Assembly (NCBI GenBank): GCA_965263345.1
Contig: CBDHHC010000004.1
Coordinates: forward strand, 124,001 to 188,000
Length of the DNA: 64,000 nucleotides
Direction: 5' to 3'
From: CBDHHC01 sp965263345
GTDB taxonomy: Bacteria > Pseudomonadota > Alphaproteobacteria > Rhizobiales > CBDHHC01
Both the position numbers and the translations under genes were made by a program. Position 1 is the stretch's first letter. The number at the start of each line of letters is the position of its first letter. Below are positions 8,331 to 17,319 of this stretch, piece after piece. Below the pieces are notes generated by a model. The model did not search any database and was not told where the DNA came from. It worked only from the letters and a program-made list of their open reading frames with translations.

Positions 8331-8480
8331 GGATAACTTTTTTCATGTTTTTTATATCAATAAATTCAATAGGTTGATCATTTCGTTATAGTTATTTTTT
8401 TGTTAATATTTTAGAGTTGTTCATTTTCTGAGATCTGACGGCACACAGAAGAAAGATGATACTTAGATTTCTTCAGGCTA

Positions 8481-8502
8481 CTACGTAAGTAATGATTACG
8501 TA
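8481..8502 (+). promoter_or_regulatory. T3SS-type heptamer box a
   Basis: CTACGTA, 8 bases, TTACGTA. It lies 77 bp before the start of the Asp-rich protein gene at 8579 and matches the boxes of the T3SS island in sequence and spacing. Confidence 0.75.
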
Positions 8503-8578
8503 TGGTACTGAGTGGCCACAAAATGATATCTTATGGTCAATTTTATAATGATTTCACTAGTATATCAGGTTTTTGAAT

Positions 8579-9727
8579 ATGGTTGATGAAGTAGAGGGTG
8601 TTCGCAGAGGTCAAAAACGTCTTCCTATGGGGGAGACTGGACGACGAGAAATTGATGATGATCATCCTGGTTCTGGAACAACTAGGGAACTTGCTACCCA
8701 GAGGGGACACTCTGATGTTGGCCGAGATGATGACGATAAAACCCTAGCTTATATGCAGAAATCAGACCCAAAACACCCTGTCCAAGGGGTTACGGATCTC
8801 GCAAAATATGACAATGACGTCACCCAAAAAGAGCTTGCTGGACAAATCAATAAAATGTCTTTGATGGCGCAAGCGAATGACTCACGCAAATCTCCTGTTA
8901 TTCTTACGGACACGGCAGGGTATGAGACAGATCTTATAGCAGAAAAAGATATTAAAGATGAGCTTCTTAAGTCTTATCAGTACACTCATGAGGCTGATAA
9001 TGATGAAGCTGATGATCACGAAGACGGTGATACTGACGATGACGGCGCTGCTTTTAAAGAAGACAAATCTAAAAAAGCTATAGCTTATGATCAAATGCAT
9101 GGAGCTGAAGGTACTACGCAAGAAAATGATGGTGAAGATGACGATGATGGGGGGGATGATGGCATTGGGGAGAAAGTTGAACCTGACCCAGCTTTAGTTG
9201 ATGATCAGATCATTGAGCCAGAGGTTATCGGCGAAGAAGATGATGGCAATGATGATAAGGACGATGATGGTGAGAATGTTGAGAAAGTTCTCGTAGATAC
9301 AAACCCTGAACCTCCTATAAATAATGAACACTTAAATGCACCTGAGTTAAATCCTGATGATAGCACCATAGAGAAAGTTGAGCCTGCCCCAATCGTAGAA
9401 CCTGCCCCAGTTGTTGAGCCAACTTTTAATAATGATACGGCCCAAGCTGCAACGACTGATCCTGAAATCAATGGAGAGACAGCAGACCCCAACAGAAAAG
9501 TTGATACAAGCCTGAAAGAGAATAACCATATCACTGCTGAAGAAACTGAAGATATTGAAGAGAACAGTAATGATGAAGCGGATGGGGTCGAGCCAGAAGA
9601 AGATACTGGTGATAAGCAAGATGGTGATATTGACCAGAAGCCGATAGGTAAGAATATTGCCGAAAATCAATTTGTTCGAGAGCTTGAGCAAGCTGACGAA
9701 ATCAGCCCAGGAAATAATAGGACATAA
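8579..9727 (+). CDS. Asp/Glu-rich low-complexity protein, probable T3SS regulon member
   Basis: 382 aa from the ATG at 8579. I do not recognise a domain. The first 45 residues are basic-acidic mixed (VRRGQKRLPMGETGRREIDDDHPG). From about residue 140 the chain is extremely acidic, with long Asp runs such as GEDDDDGGDDGIGEK, and there is a Pro/Val-rich stretch VEPAPIVEPAPVVEP near residue 275. No signal peptide, no Cys and no membrane segment are seen. Such acidic chains often bind calcium or stay unfolded. The heptamer box upstream suggests control with the T3SS genes 9-30 kb away, so it may be a secreted substrate; that is inference. Confidence 0.8.
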   Translation: MVDEVEGVRRGQKRLPMGETGRREIDDDHPGSGTTRELATQRGHSDVGRDDDDKTLAYMQKSDPKHPVQGVTDLAKYDNDVTQKELAGQINKMSLMAQANDSRKSPVILTDTAGYETDLIAEKDIKDELLKSYQYTHEADNDEADDHEDGDTDDDGAAFKEDKSKKAIAYDQMHGAEGTTQENDGEDDDDGGDDGIGEKVEPDPALVDDQIIEPEVIGEEDDGNDDKDDDGENVEKVLVDTNPEPPINNEHLNAPELNPDDSTIEKVEPAPIVEPAPVVEPTFNNDTAQAATTDPEINGETADPNRKVDTSLKENNHITAEETEDIEENSNDEADGVEPEEDTGDKQDGDIDQKPIGKNIAENQFVRELEQADEISPGNNRT

Positions 9728-9786
9728 CTGAACTCTAACAATATTGGCGTATCCCTTGGGTCGCAGTTGTTAACTATGAGTTTTTC

Positions 9787-10641
9787 TTAAAAGAGATTAA
9801 ACTTTTCGCGCAAGCGATTATCAAATCTTACTGGTTGCCACCGCTTGCCCTTTGAAAAAAAAGCTGGGAGGTAATGACGGATTTTTTTGCCAAGGCTCAA
9901 ATGAAAAACTCCACTATCATTCGTTTGATCTCCATATCCCCACAAGTATACAGCGTGGGGCTCATGCCATTCATCGAATTGTAAATCGTGCTCTTTGGCA
10001 TATTTTTCGTGTTGATTATGTTGATCAAGACTAAAAATTTTACCTATGAACGATGGCATGAAATCTTCATTGGACGTATCGAGTTTAATCTCATCTGGCA
10101 ATTGGCTAATAATCTCTTTTTTAAAACGAAAGATTGTTGACGTCCCACATAAATCATTAAAACGTGATACCTTCCAGGCTCGCTGGCTTTTTTCATCAAG
10201 TATTATTCCCGATTTCAACATTATGCCTGTGGCTGGCTTTGTGGAGAAAGTTTCATCTACGATTGTTGACGATACGTAATCATCTGCATCTACAAACATA
10301 TAATATTCTATACTTTCGTCCGCAACCTCTCTTAGTGCAATAGCCTGTTTACATAATTTATCTGCTTCTTTTTGCCAACGTGTTGAGTCTTTTGTAAGGG
10401 CAGGATAATCAACTTTTATAAATTTAACTTTGTCCGTTATGTATTGAGACAAAATAGGCATATCATTATATGCAACGATAACACCAAAGCTTGAATTCGT
10501 CTGCTTTAGAATAGACGACAGCGTCTTTTCAAGCTTGTTACAAACCTGTTCCCAATTCTTTGATACTGATTTTGCTTTCAGTGGTACGATAAACCAGAAT
10601 TTTTTAACTTGCACGTCGGATTGGTTTATTTCTATTGTCAT
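9787..10641 (-). CDS. Glycosyltransferase (GT-A fold, putative rhamnosyltransferase-like)
   Basis: 284 aa. The N-terminal half reads like a family 2-type GT-A domain: KFWFIVPLKAKSVSKNWEQV, then TLSSILKQTNSSFGVIVAYND. The acidic metal-binding motif YYMFVDADDYVS sits near residue 118, followed by a conserved SRFNDLCGTSTIFRFKKE acceptor-side region. The pattern resembles the putative rhamnosyl transferase family. No membrane segment, so it is cytoplasmic and probably acts on a cell-surface glycan. It is followed downstream by nothing on its strand and preceded by an acyltransferase gene, which fits surface polysaccharide decoration. Confidence 0.75.
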   Translation of the reverse strand: MTIEINQSDVQVKKFWFIVPLKAKSVSKNWEQVCNKLEKTLSSILKQTNSSFGVIVAYNDMPILSQYITDKVKFIKVDYPALTKDSTRWQKEADKLCKQAIALREVADESIEYYMFVDADDYVSSTIVDETFSTKPATGIMLKSGIILDEKSQRAWKVSRFNDLCGTSTIFRFKKEIISQLPDEIKLDTSNEDFMPSFIGKIFSLDQHNQHEKYAKEHDLQFDEWHEPHAVYLWGYGDQTNDSGVFHLSLGKKIRHYLPAFFSKGKRWQPVRFDNRLREKFNLF

Positions 10642-10784
10642 TATTTTTTCGTTTCTCGCTTTAAAAACTCTGCTCGCATCAAGCGAATGATTTACAAGTA
10701 TAATGTACTAATTTAACTCACTGTTCTTGTCCTGATTCTGGATATGATTAACAAAAAGAAGTGACTTTTTTATGCCTCTTAGGG

Positions 10785-11906
10785 TTATTCGACTGGCTTT
10801 AAACTTGTTTGGGATTTTAAATCTGTATCTGCATGGAAAGCTTTTTTCAGATCCAGCAATGGTGTTTCAATAAATTTATAGCTTAATGCAGCAACAAGAA
10901 TTGTGACTGAGCTTCCAACTATGAAAAATAATATGGGACTTTGAAGATCTATTTTTTCGAAAACTATTCTTAGCACATGCAAGACCAGCATATGATATAT
11001 GTAAATGCCATAGCTGATTTTTCCTATATAATCGATCGGTTGCCATTTTAGGACAGATACTAGAGTTTGATCTTCCTTTAAGACCAACGCTAAAAGGAAA
11101 GCTGTCATTAGCAGGTGTATGATCACACGTGGTGTCCCTGAAATGTCTGCTGGCAGGATCATGAATATTGCAATTAGAAGACTGCCGATTAATGGTGCAA
11201 ACCAATTTGCTTTTGTCGCAAAATGAAAAATGGCAAAAGATCTTTCATGATGCAAAAGAAGGGCTATTGCCGAGCCTAAAATAATTGGCGCGAATGTGGT
11301 TTCTAAAATTGCCATACTTGGAAGTTTTTGCAGACCATAAAGACCTGCAATGACATTATCAAAAACGCCATAATTTATTAGCTGGCATAAAACAAACAGC
11401 GCAATTAATATCACCCAGACTATTCTGTTTCTAAAGAGAATGAGCAAAACTGGCCATATAAGATAGTATTGTTCTTCAGTTGCCAGTGACCAAGTTATAT
11501 CAAGGTTTTGTGCATGCTCTGTTAGGAAGTTTGACAAATAAAATACATAGTATGGAATGAGCCCATTTTGGCTTGGGTCTGAGTTTACGAAATTCAGATA
11601 AAAGAAAACGAATATAATTGTCAGATAATAGATCGGGAAGATCCTTAAAGATCTTCTCATGTAAAAATTATAAATAGAAATTTTACCTGTTTTTTCGCGC
11701 TCTCGTAATAAAAGAGTTGTAATCAAAAAGCCTGAAATAATAAAAAATAAATCTACGCCAAGGTATCCCAGCCCTAGAATACCGTCATGATAATCAGTGG
11801 TGTGGTGCCATAAGACTGCAAGGATTGATATAAATCTTAGACCGTTTAAAGCTGAGAAATATTTTCTCGTTTTGTAGTTTTTAAATTCTGTATTGGGCTG
11901 CAACAT
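10785..11906 (-). CDS. Acyltransferase family 3 membrane protein (OafA/YrhL type)
   Basis: 373 aa with about ten membrane segments. The N-terminal family signature is clear: YFSALNGLRFISILAVLWHH (the His of the catalytic region), GYLGVDLFFIISGFLITTLLL and RRSLRIFPIYYLT. These proteins O-acylate surface sugars such as O-antigen, capsule or peptidoglycan. There is no fused SGNH domain. It is transcribed toward the glycosyltransferase with a 143-bp gap, so the two may form one unit for surface glycan modification. Confidence 0.9.
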   Translation of the reverse strand: MLQPNTEFKNYKTRKYFSALNGLRFISILAVLWHHTTDYHDGILGLGYLGVDLFFIISGFLITTLLLREREKTGKISIYNFYMRRSLRIFPIYYLTIIFVFFYLNFVNSDPSQNGLIPYYVFYLSNFLTEHAQNLDITWSLATEEQYYLIWPVLLILFRNRIVWVILIALFVLCQLINYGVFDNVIAGLYGLQKLPSMAILETTFAPIILGSAIALLLHHERSFAIFHFATKANWFAPLIGSLLIAIFMILPADISGTPRVIIHLLMTAFLLALVLKEDQTLVSVLKWQPIDYIGKISYGIYIYHMLVLHVLRIVFEKIDLQSPILFFIVGSSVTILVAALSYKFIETPLLDLKKAFHADTDLKSQTSLKPVE

Positions 11907-12111
11907 TTTTATATTTTTTCTTTTATTTTATCAAAGTCCAGCCTTATCATTTTTACCCTAATTCTACAACACTATAGTGTTAGATATATTGTCATGCATA
12001 ATCAGTACGGCAGCTTATTGTTTGATAGTGAGAATAAAAGCTGATGCCCTTTAGATCTTGAGAATTGGGAAAAGCAATCAATGTTGAGAGATCTACTCTG
12101 TATATTTTTTA

Positions 12112-12136
12112 GGAGAAGGCATATTATACCTTCTCC
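12112..12136. repeat. Short inverted repeat between the acyltransferase and L,D-transpeptidase genes
   Basis: GGAGAAGG/CCTTCTCC with a 9-base loop lies just after the L,D-transpeptidase stop. On the minus strand it is followed by TAAAAAAT rather than a T run, so it is not a standard intrinsic terminator. Confidence 0.55.
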
Positions 12137-12150
12137 TGATACCGCCTCAC

Positions 12151-13488
12151 TCAAGGTGATAATGATGTTTGTTTGATTTTTTTCTTTGGTTTATGGGCGA
12201 CATGAGAGACTTTAGGGTCTTTTTCATAAATATCGTTACGAAAATGTTGTTTCCCTTTAGAGTCTACCCAGGACGTTACATATACAAATTGCACAGGCAA
12301 GCCCTTCTTAAACATGGCATCGATACGCTTACCCGATTTAATGGTTTCTTGAATTTTTGTTCTGGACCATTTTTTCTGATCTTTTAGAATCCAATCGGCG
12401 ACATCTCTAATTTTCTCAACACGAACACATCCTGCGCTATAAGCTCTTGCTCTTAGGGCATATAGTTTTTTGGTTGGTGTGTCATGCAGATATACATTTT
12501 GAGCGTTTGGCATATGAATTCTTATAAGACCCAGCGCGTTATGATCTCCTGGTTGCTGGCGAAACTTATATGACCTGGCCGCAGCTGAACGCCAGTTAAT
12601 CGTTTTTGGATTAATCGTCTTTCCACCCCATTTATTAAAAATCTGAAGTTTTTGATCTTCTATAAATTTGGGGTTTTTCAGTTGCTGTGGAATTAAATCT
12701 TCTACGACTAAACTTTGTGGGACATGCCAATAAGGATTAAAATTGACGCCATAAATTGTGGAGTTGATTACCGGTGTCTGTCGGTCATTTCTGCCAACAA
12801 CGACACGACTAATCAATTCAATTTTGTCATTATTTACCGCCTGGAGCGTGTAATCTGGTACATTTACAACAATATAACGTTTGCCTTTTTTACTCTTAAG
12901 GGCCTTTTTGAGACGTGTTTTATTTGTTTGCATTTGTTTTAAACGTGTTCTAGCAGAGATTGCTAAAGCGCGTCTTGTTAATCTATCAACAAAACCTGAC
13001 TGTCTTAGTCCATGACGTTTTTGATAATTTATAAGTGCTCTTTCTAAATCGTCATCAAAACTATTTGCAAAATGTTGTAATTCAGATTTTAAATCACCTT
13101 GTTTTATGAGCTGCTTTTTTAATGCTACTACTTCTTTATTTTGATCACCTAATTTTAACCTTGTGCCTTTTGGTTTTAAAGTTGGCCAACCGCCTGACTT
13201 GACTATTTTTTTGAGCCTTGTAATTGCATCGTCCATACGTTTGATAGAATTTTTATGCAATAATAAGTCATGTGCGAGGGGGGACGATGATACCGCGCCA
13301 GATTGAGATGTCTCATTCTGCACTGCAGTGTTCACTTCTTTATCCTGCGGAAACTCCCCAAATAAACTTGCAAATTCATCATCCGCAAAATCACTGTAAG
13401 CAATCGCTGTTGATGATATTACAAGACATGATGTAACGCTAATGACCGATAAGAGTTGCCAGAATAAATTTCTACTATTTTTTGGCAT
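12151..13488 (-). CDS. L,D-transpeptidase with peptidoglycan-binding domain (YcbB/LdtD type)
   Basis: 445 aa periplasmic enzyme that cross-links peptidoglycan 3-3 or attaches partners to it. A signal peptide covers about residues 1-30. A peptidoglycan-binding type 1 domain follows (RLKLGDQNKEVVALKKQLIKQG to RQSGFVDRLTRRAL, about 105-195). The YkuD catalytic domain starts at KRYIVVNVPDYTL, includes GRNDRQTPVINSTIYGVNFN and NPYWHVPQSL, and ends with the catalytic HDTP and SAGCVRVE motif holding the active-site Cys. The last 50 residues are basic. An AGAGG site precedes the ATG. All key residues are present. Confidence 0.93.
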   Translation of the reverse strand: MPKNSRNLFWQLLSVISVTSCLVISSTAIAYSDFADDEFASLFGEFPQDKEVNTAVQNETSQSGAVSSSPLAHDLLLHKNSIKRMDDAITRLKKIVKSGGWPTLKPKGTRLKLGDQNKEVVALKKQLIKQGDLKSELQHFANSFDDDLERALINYQKRHGLRQSGFVDRLTRRALAISARTRLKQMQTNKTRLKKALKSKKGKRYIVVNVPDYTLQAVNNDKIELISRVVVGRNDRQTPVINSTIYGVNFNPYWHVPQSLVVEDLIPQQLKNPKFIEDQKLQIFNKWGGKTINPKTINWRSAAARSYKFRQQPGDHNALGLIRIHMPNAQNVYLHDTPTKKLYALRARAYSAGCVRVEKIRDVADWILKDQKKWSRTKIQETIKSGKRIDAMFKKGLPVQFVYVTSWVDSKGKQHFRNDIYEKDPKVSHVAHKPKKKIKQTSLSP

Positions 13489-13650
13489 GATACCTCTTTT
13501 GATTTTTTCTGAGTGTTTATCTTTTATTATAATTTATCTCATTTGACATGTTAGAGCATCATTTTGCCTCTAAGACAAGATCACGCTCTAACGCCTTTTA
13601 AAATCTGATATCAAAATATGAGATTTATAAAATAAATTACAATGTTAGCT

Positions 13651-14628
13651 TTATGGCTTTACTGATCGAGTTTGAAATGTTTCACCATTTGTCATTCTCT
13701 TCAAAGCTATCATGCTTGAGTTGTATAATCTGAGATATATAGATCTTAGAGTGTATAAATCTCCTCCGCCTCTTAATGCCAGAACAAGTCCACCTGCTAG
13801 GAAAGCAAATTCTCTCTTTATCGCGTTCAGATTCCCAATCAAGGATTTGTCGAGTGAGAGTTTACTTAACATATAATACAGCATCATCAGAGCAAGAACA
13901 CCTCCTGCAATCCTGGCGGCACGCTCTTCAACTAACATTGCCAGTCCTGCAATAATTAGAAGGATTGAAGGAATGTCAAAGGTCTTTATGTTCGCCATGC
14001 CATGAAAAAAACCTGCAACAAGAAGCATGGCTGCTAATGATAATCGTAAAAGCAGACCTAAATGTTCCCATTTGGCTATCGACTTTATGGATTCTGGACC
14101 AAAAATTTTCTCGTCTAGACTTCTTAAACCTGACCCTAAATTATAGAGCATAAACAATAGTCCAGACAGAGTAATGTCCCTGATTTGAACCAAGATTGCG
14201 GGTGCTAGATATGTTTTGTTTGAGACTTCAACTCCTGGGGTGGTTACAACTGGCAGGGCCATGACAAAGGTCCACACAAGAAATGCATAAATCAATGCCA
14301 AGGGGCGAACCAATAGCCCTAAGACTATCATTATTCCAGACAGTAATTCGAATCCTGAAAGTAATGTTAAGAACATCCAGGGGGTAAAGACACCGTCTGA
14401 TGTAAACAAATACTGCGTGAAGAAAGAATTTACATAGCCAGCGCTTCCCATATAACTGCCTACCAAGGCTGATTGGGTGTCTGGGTCTATTAGCTTAAAA
14501 AATTTATTCCATCCACCAAATATGAAAACACTTCCAATGCCTAACCTTAAGGCAAATGCCGTCCAGGCATCTTTTATCTGCGAATTGTCGAAACTAAAAT
14601 CTTTCTCAAGATATGAGCTATTCAGCAT
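13651..14628 (-). CDS. DoxX/DoxD family membrane protein
   Basis: 325 aa with two DoxX-like halves. The first (about 25-170) has LRLGIGSVFIFGGWNKFFKL and LLSGFELLSGIMIVLGLLVRPLALI, typical of the DoxX and thiosulfate:quinone oxidoreductase small-subunit families. The second half (about 185-290) has further hydrophobic segments. A GGAGTC site precedes the start. Its substrate is unknown; quinone-linked redox is the family theme. It is distinct from the short DoxX-like gene at 7323. It stands alone between terminator-less gaps. Confidence 0.8.
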   Translation of the reverse strand: MLNSSYLEKDFSFDNSQIKDAWTAFALRLGIGSVFIFGGWNKFFKLIDPDTQSALVGSYMGSAGYVNSFFTQYLFTSDGVFTPWMFLTLLSGFELLSGIMIVLGLLVRPLALIYAFLVWTFVMALPVVTTPGVEVSNKTYLAPAILVQIRDITLSGLLFMLYNLGSGLRSLDEKIFGPESIKSIAKWEHLGLLLRLSLAAMLLVAGFFHGMANIKTFDIPSILLIIAGLAMLVEERAARIAGGVLALMMLYYMLSKLSLDKSLIGNLNAIKREFAFLAGGLVLALRGGGDLYTLRSIYLRLYNSSMIALKRMTNGETFQTRSVKP

Positions 14629-14713
14629 AGATATGACTCCATGTTATAATTACATGCTTAATTATTTTGTGTTTTTCAAACACACCTAACGAAATTAAAA
14701 AAAAGAATGGGAG

Positions 14714-15019
14714 TTATGCTGATTGTTTTGGAGGAGGTGGTGAGATTTCTGGAGACTGTCCCAACGCCAACTCATCAGTATAGGGAGAATGTAGAGTGCG
14801 CCCTTGTTGATCGAAGCAGTTATCAGTTGCTTTCGGCAGGACAATATAAAGCGTGGATGTTGTACATTTTGACGTTTTGTAGCAACAATGTTCTTTTTTA
14901 GGGACAGTGGTTAATTTGGAGACTGAGGCCTTATCATAGGTCGCAACCTTTTCCGCAGCTTTCCCTTCAGAAATAGCTGAGAATGTTATTATAATCAATA
15001 ATGCAATCATGAAACGCAT
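14714..15019 (-). CDS. Small secreted Cys-containing protein, unknown
   Basis: 101 aa. A cleavable signal peptide is likely (MRFMIALLIIITFSAISEGKA). The mature part contains CCYKTSKC, a fourth Cys in DNCFDQQG, and a Pro-rich end (SPPPPKQSA). Four mature cysteines could form two disulfides in the periplasm. No family recognised. AAGG lies before the start. It ends about 85 bp upstream of the DoxX gene, on the same strand. Confidence 0.65.
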   Translation of the reverse strand: MRFMIALLIIITFSAISEGKAAEKVATYDKASVSKLTTVPKKEHCCYKTSKCTTSTLYIVLPKATDNCFDQQGRTLHSPYTDELALGQSPEISPPPPKQSA

Positions 15020-15153
15020 TGATCGACCTTGTATGATTTGCCAAAAATCCGAGACTAAAGTCCTATAATTTATCCATTTTGTCGAGTAACATTCTGTTCA
15101 CAGGTTTGTTATCTGTAACTGATCCTCTCAAGAATAGTCCTTGTGATGTAAAG

Positions 15154-15188
15154 CAAAAAAAAACGGCCAGATAAAATATCTGACCGTT
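15154..15188 (-). terminator. Intrinsic terminator after the secreted protein gene at 15216
   Basis: On the minus strand ACGGTCAGATA pairs with TATCTGGCCGT and is followed by nine T. It closes the single-gene unit at 15216-15596. Confidence 0.9.
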
Positions 15189-15215
15189 CTTTAGTCGTTA
15201 ATGATCTAATTTCTA

Positions 15216-15596
15216 TTAACCTTTACCGCAGCTTGCATCTAGACTGTCAACTGCTTTGAAAAGACTTTCGCTTGACTTTTCTTCTGGGTTAACGAAAGAA
15301 ACGATGCCCATGGCTTTGTCAAAACTTTCACCTAATGTTTTTGCGATTGCATCAGCTTGCTGACCATATTGTTCAGCATTTTTCTCGTCTTTTTTCTCAA
15401 GTGCTTCGTCAGCCTTGGCACCTAGTGCAAGCATTTCACAATATTTCTTAACTTTTGCACTGTCTTTAGCAAAAGCAGAAATTGTAGCGATCGCTTCAGA
15501 AATTTGAGCACCTGTAATTTTTGCTGGCTTCTCTTGAGCAAAACTTGAAAAAATCATAGCTAAAAAAGCTACCACTGCTACAAAAGTTGTTTTCAT
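15216..15596 (-). CDS. Periplasmic helical protein of unknown function
   Basis: 126 aa with a signal peptide ending near SSFAQEKP. The mature protein is predicted helical, rich in Ala/Lys/Glu, with two cysteines (KKYCEMLALG and DASCGKG) that could pair. No known domain seen by eye; its size and composition resemble small periplasmic helical bundles. GGGAG precedes the ATG. It forms a monocistronic unit with a strong terminator. Confidence 0.8.
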   Translation of the reverse strand: MKTTFVAVVAFLAMIFSSFAQEKPAKITGAQISEAIATISAFAKDSAKVKKYCEMLALGAKADEALEKKDEKNAEQYGQQADAIAKTLGESFDKAMGIVSFVNPEEKSSESLFKAVDSLDASCGKG

Positions 15597-15915
15597 CTGA
15601 CAAATCTCCCTATGTCATTTGCTTTTTAAAAAAATTCTCTTTTTTAGACGTTACTATTATCAATTCATTTCAAATGGTCGTTATATGTCGATATAACTCT
15701 GAATTTGGTAAATTCCAAGACAATTGCCTTATTTTTTCTGTTAGATTACGATTTTCATCTTAAATGATAAAATTTCTATATTCTAAGTGTTTTCAAACCT
15801 AGTGAATCATAGATTTATGGTTGTTAAATACACGGTTCACACTGAGTTCATAAAAATAATTATACATTTTTTAGCGTGTAGAAAAACATTTAACACTTCA
15901 AAGGAGAGATTTTTA

Positions 15916-16320
15916 ATGCGTAAGTCTATTTTCATAGCTTTCACTTTTGTGATTGCATTATTTGGCTTGTTTTCGGTTGCTCAAGCCGCACAGTTCACTG
16001 CAACTAAAGCAGTTTCTACTGATATTTCAACATCTTCACTATTACAGAAGGTACATCATTCATATAAATACTGGCAGCGTAAAAGATGTGCTCACAGATG
16101 GGGATGGGGTACTTGGAGATATCGTCGTTGCCTAAAACACCGTTATGGTCATGGTTATGGGCATCATTATAAGCCTCGTAAGAAGTATTATAAGCCAAAG
16201 AAAAAGTATTATAAACGTCACCACTGCCGTAAGGTGCACTTCCATTGCCGTCACGAATTTGGTTATGGACATACATACCGTAAGTGCATGCGCTGGAAAG
16301 GTTGTTCTTACTACTACTAG
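15916..16320 (+). CDS. Secreted basic His/Tyr/Cys-rich protein
   Basis: 134 aa from the ATG at 15916, chosen because AAGGAGAG lies eight bases upstream and the signal peptide (MRKSIFIAFTFVIALFGLFSVAQA) begins there. The mature part is strongly basic and aromatic: WQRKRCAHRWGWGTWRYRRC, HRYGHGYGHHYKPRKKYY, then HHCRKVHFHCRHEFGYG and RKCMRWKGCSYYY. Six cysteines and many His suggest disulfides and metal binding, or an antimicrobial-like surface peptide. No family recognised. A strong terminator follows. Confidence 0.8.
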   Translation: MRKSIFIAFTFVIALFGLFSVAQAAQFTATKAVSTDISTSSLLQKVHHSYKYWQRKRCAHRWGWGTWRYRRCLKHRYGHGYGHHYKPRKKYYKPKKKYYKRHHCRKVHFHCRHEFGYGHTYRKCMRWKGCSYYY

Positions 16321-16364
16321 GATATAGAATAATACTATATTACGTAAAAAAAATAATGTTTTTC

Positions 16365-16405
16365 GAGCAGTCCCAATAATCATAAATTGGGACTGCTTTT
16401 TTATT
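16365..16405 (+). terminator. Intrinsic terminator after the His/Tyr-rich protein gene
   Basis: GAGCAGTCCCAAT pairs with ATTGGGACTGCT around a short AT-rich loop, and a T run follows. Confidence 0.93.
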
Positions 16406-16542
16406 TCTGGAGCTATATTGTAAATGCAATAAGGAATAATCACTTTTTTTGATATTGGTTTTATTAGTAATTTTATCTAAGAAATAATTCTGTTTTCGTA
16501 AAAAAGAGAATATAATTGTTTTTTATAACTAGGATTGATTTA

Positions 16543-17022
16543 ATGGACTCGACAACAAACACATTGGTATGGATATTTTTTTTGGGAGCTATTGCCTATC
16601 TAGGTTTTCATTTTTCTCCCTATCAGATTCCTCAAAGCCAAATTGTTCAGGGGCGAAACACAGTTGTGACTGTCAAAGCGGACCCGAATGGTCATTTTGT
16701 ATTTCGAGGCGAAATTAATGATAAAAAAGTTTATTTCCTTTACGATACAGGTGCAACCACTGTTGCTGTTCCAGAAAAGCTTGCTAATAAAATGGGATTA
16801 CGTAAAGGCGCAGTGCAATATACACAAACTGCGAATGGTCGTGCGATATCCTATTCAACAATTTTGAAAAAAGTCAAAGTTGGTGATATTGTTATGACAA
16901 ATGTTCTCGGTTCCATCAGTCCTGGTTTTAAGGGGAATCAAGTTTTATTAGGGATGTCATTTTTAAATAATATTGAAATTTCTCAATATCGAGGGACGTT
17001 AAAATTAAAAGCCAGACAATAA
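16543..17022 (+). CDS. Retropepsin-like aspartic protease, membrane anchored
   Basis: 159 aa from the ATG at 16543 (AGGA eight bases upstream). Residues about 8-25 form one membrane anchor. The rest is a single retropepsin domain: GEINDKKVYFLYDTGATTVAVP holds the catalytic DTGA motif, and VLLGMSFLNNIEISQ is the second conserved loop. It matches the TIGR02281-type clan AA proteases widespread in alphaproteobacteria, which act as homodimers facing the periplasm. Substrate unknown. It stands alone; the next gene is 297 bp on and has its own heptamer box. Confidence 0.88.
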   Translation: MDSTTNTLVWIFFLGAIAYLGFHFSPYQIPQSQIVQGRNTVVTVKADPNGHFVFRGEINDKKVYFLYDTGATTVAVPEKLANKMGLRKGAVQYTQTANGRAISYSTILKKVKVGDIVMTNVLGSISPGFKGNQVLLGMSFLNNIEISQYRGTLKLKARQ

Positions 17023-17193
17023 GTTAATAAATAAAATTATTTTTCCTTATTTTCCAGGTCCTAGAATTGTTGTAGCAATGGCATACCTTCTGATATTTTT
17101 TCCATTATATTTTATGCACTTATAACAATCTATTTTTTTCTTTTTTATGATTTTGTAATATTACCTACGTGTGCCGATTAGAGCTTTAAGTAA

Positions 17194-17215
17194 TTACGTA
17201 GAGACGTAAGTAGTC
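17194..17215 (+). promoter_or_regulatory. T3SS-type heptamer box b
   Basis: TTACGTA, 8 bases, AGTAGTC. It lies 105 bp before the start of the GDPH protein gene at 17320. A possible extra half-site, CTACGTG, lies at about 17165. Confidence 0.8.
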
Positions 17216-17319
17216 AACCACAATATTTTTTATTTCTTTGTTGAGATATGATCCCATCATGATGAGATTTTATAACAAAAGTTAGAACGTTAAAATTTAT
17301 CAAGTATAGGGATCAGACA

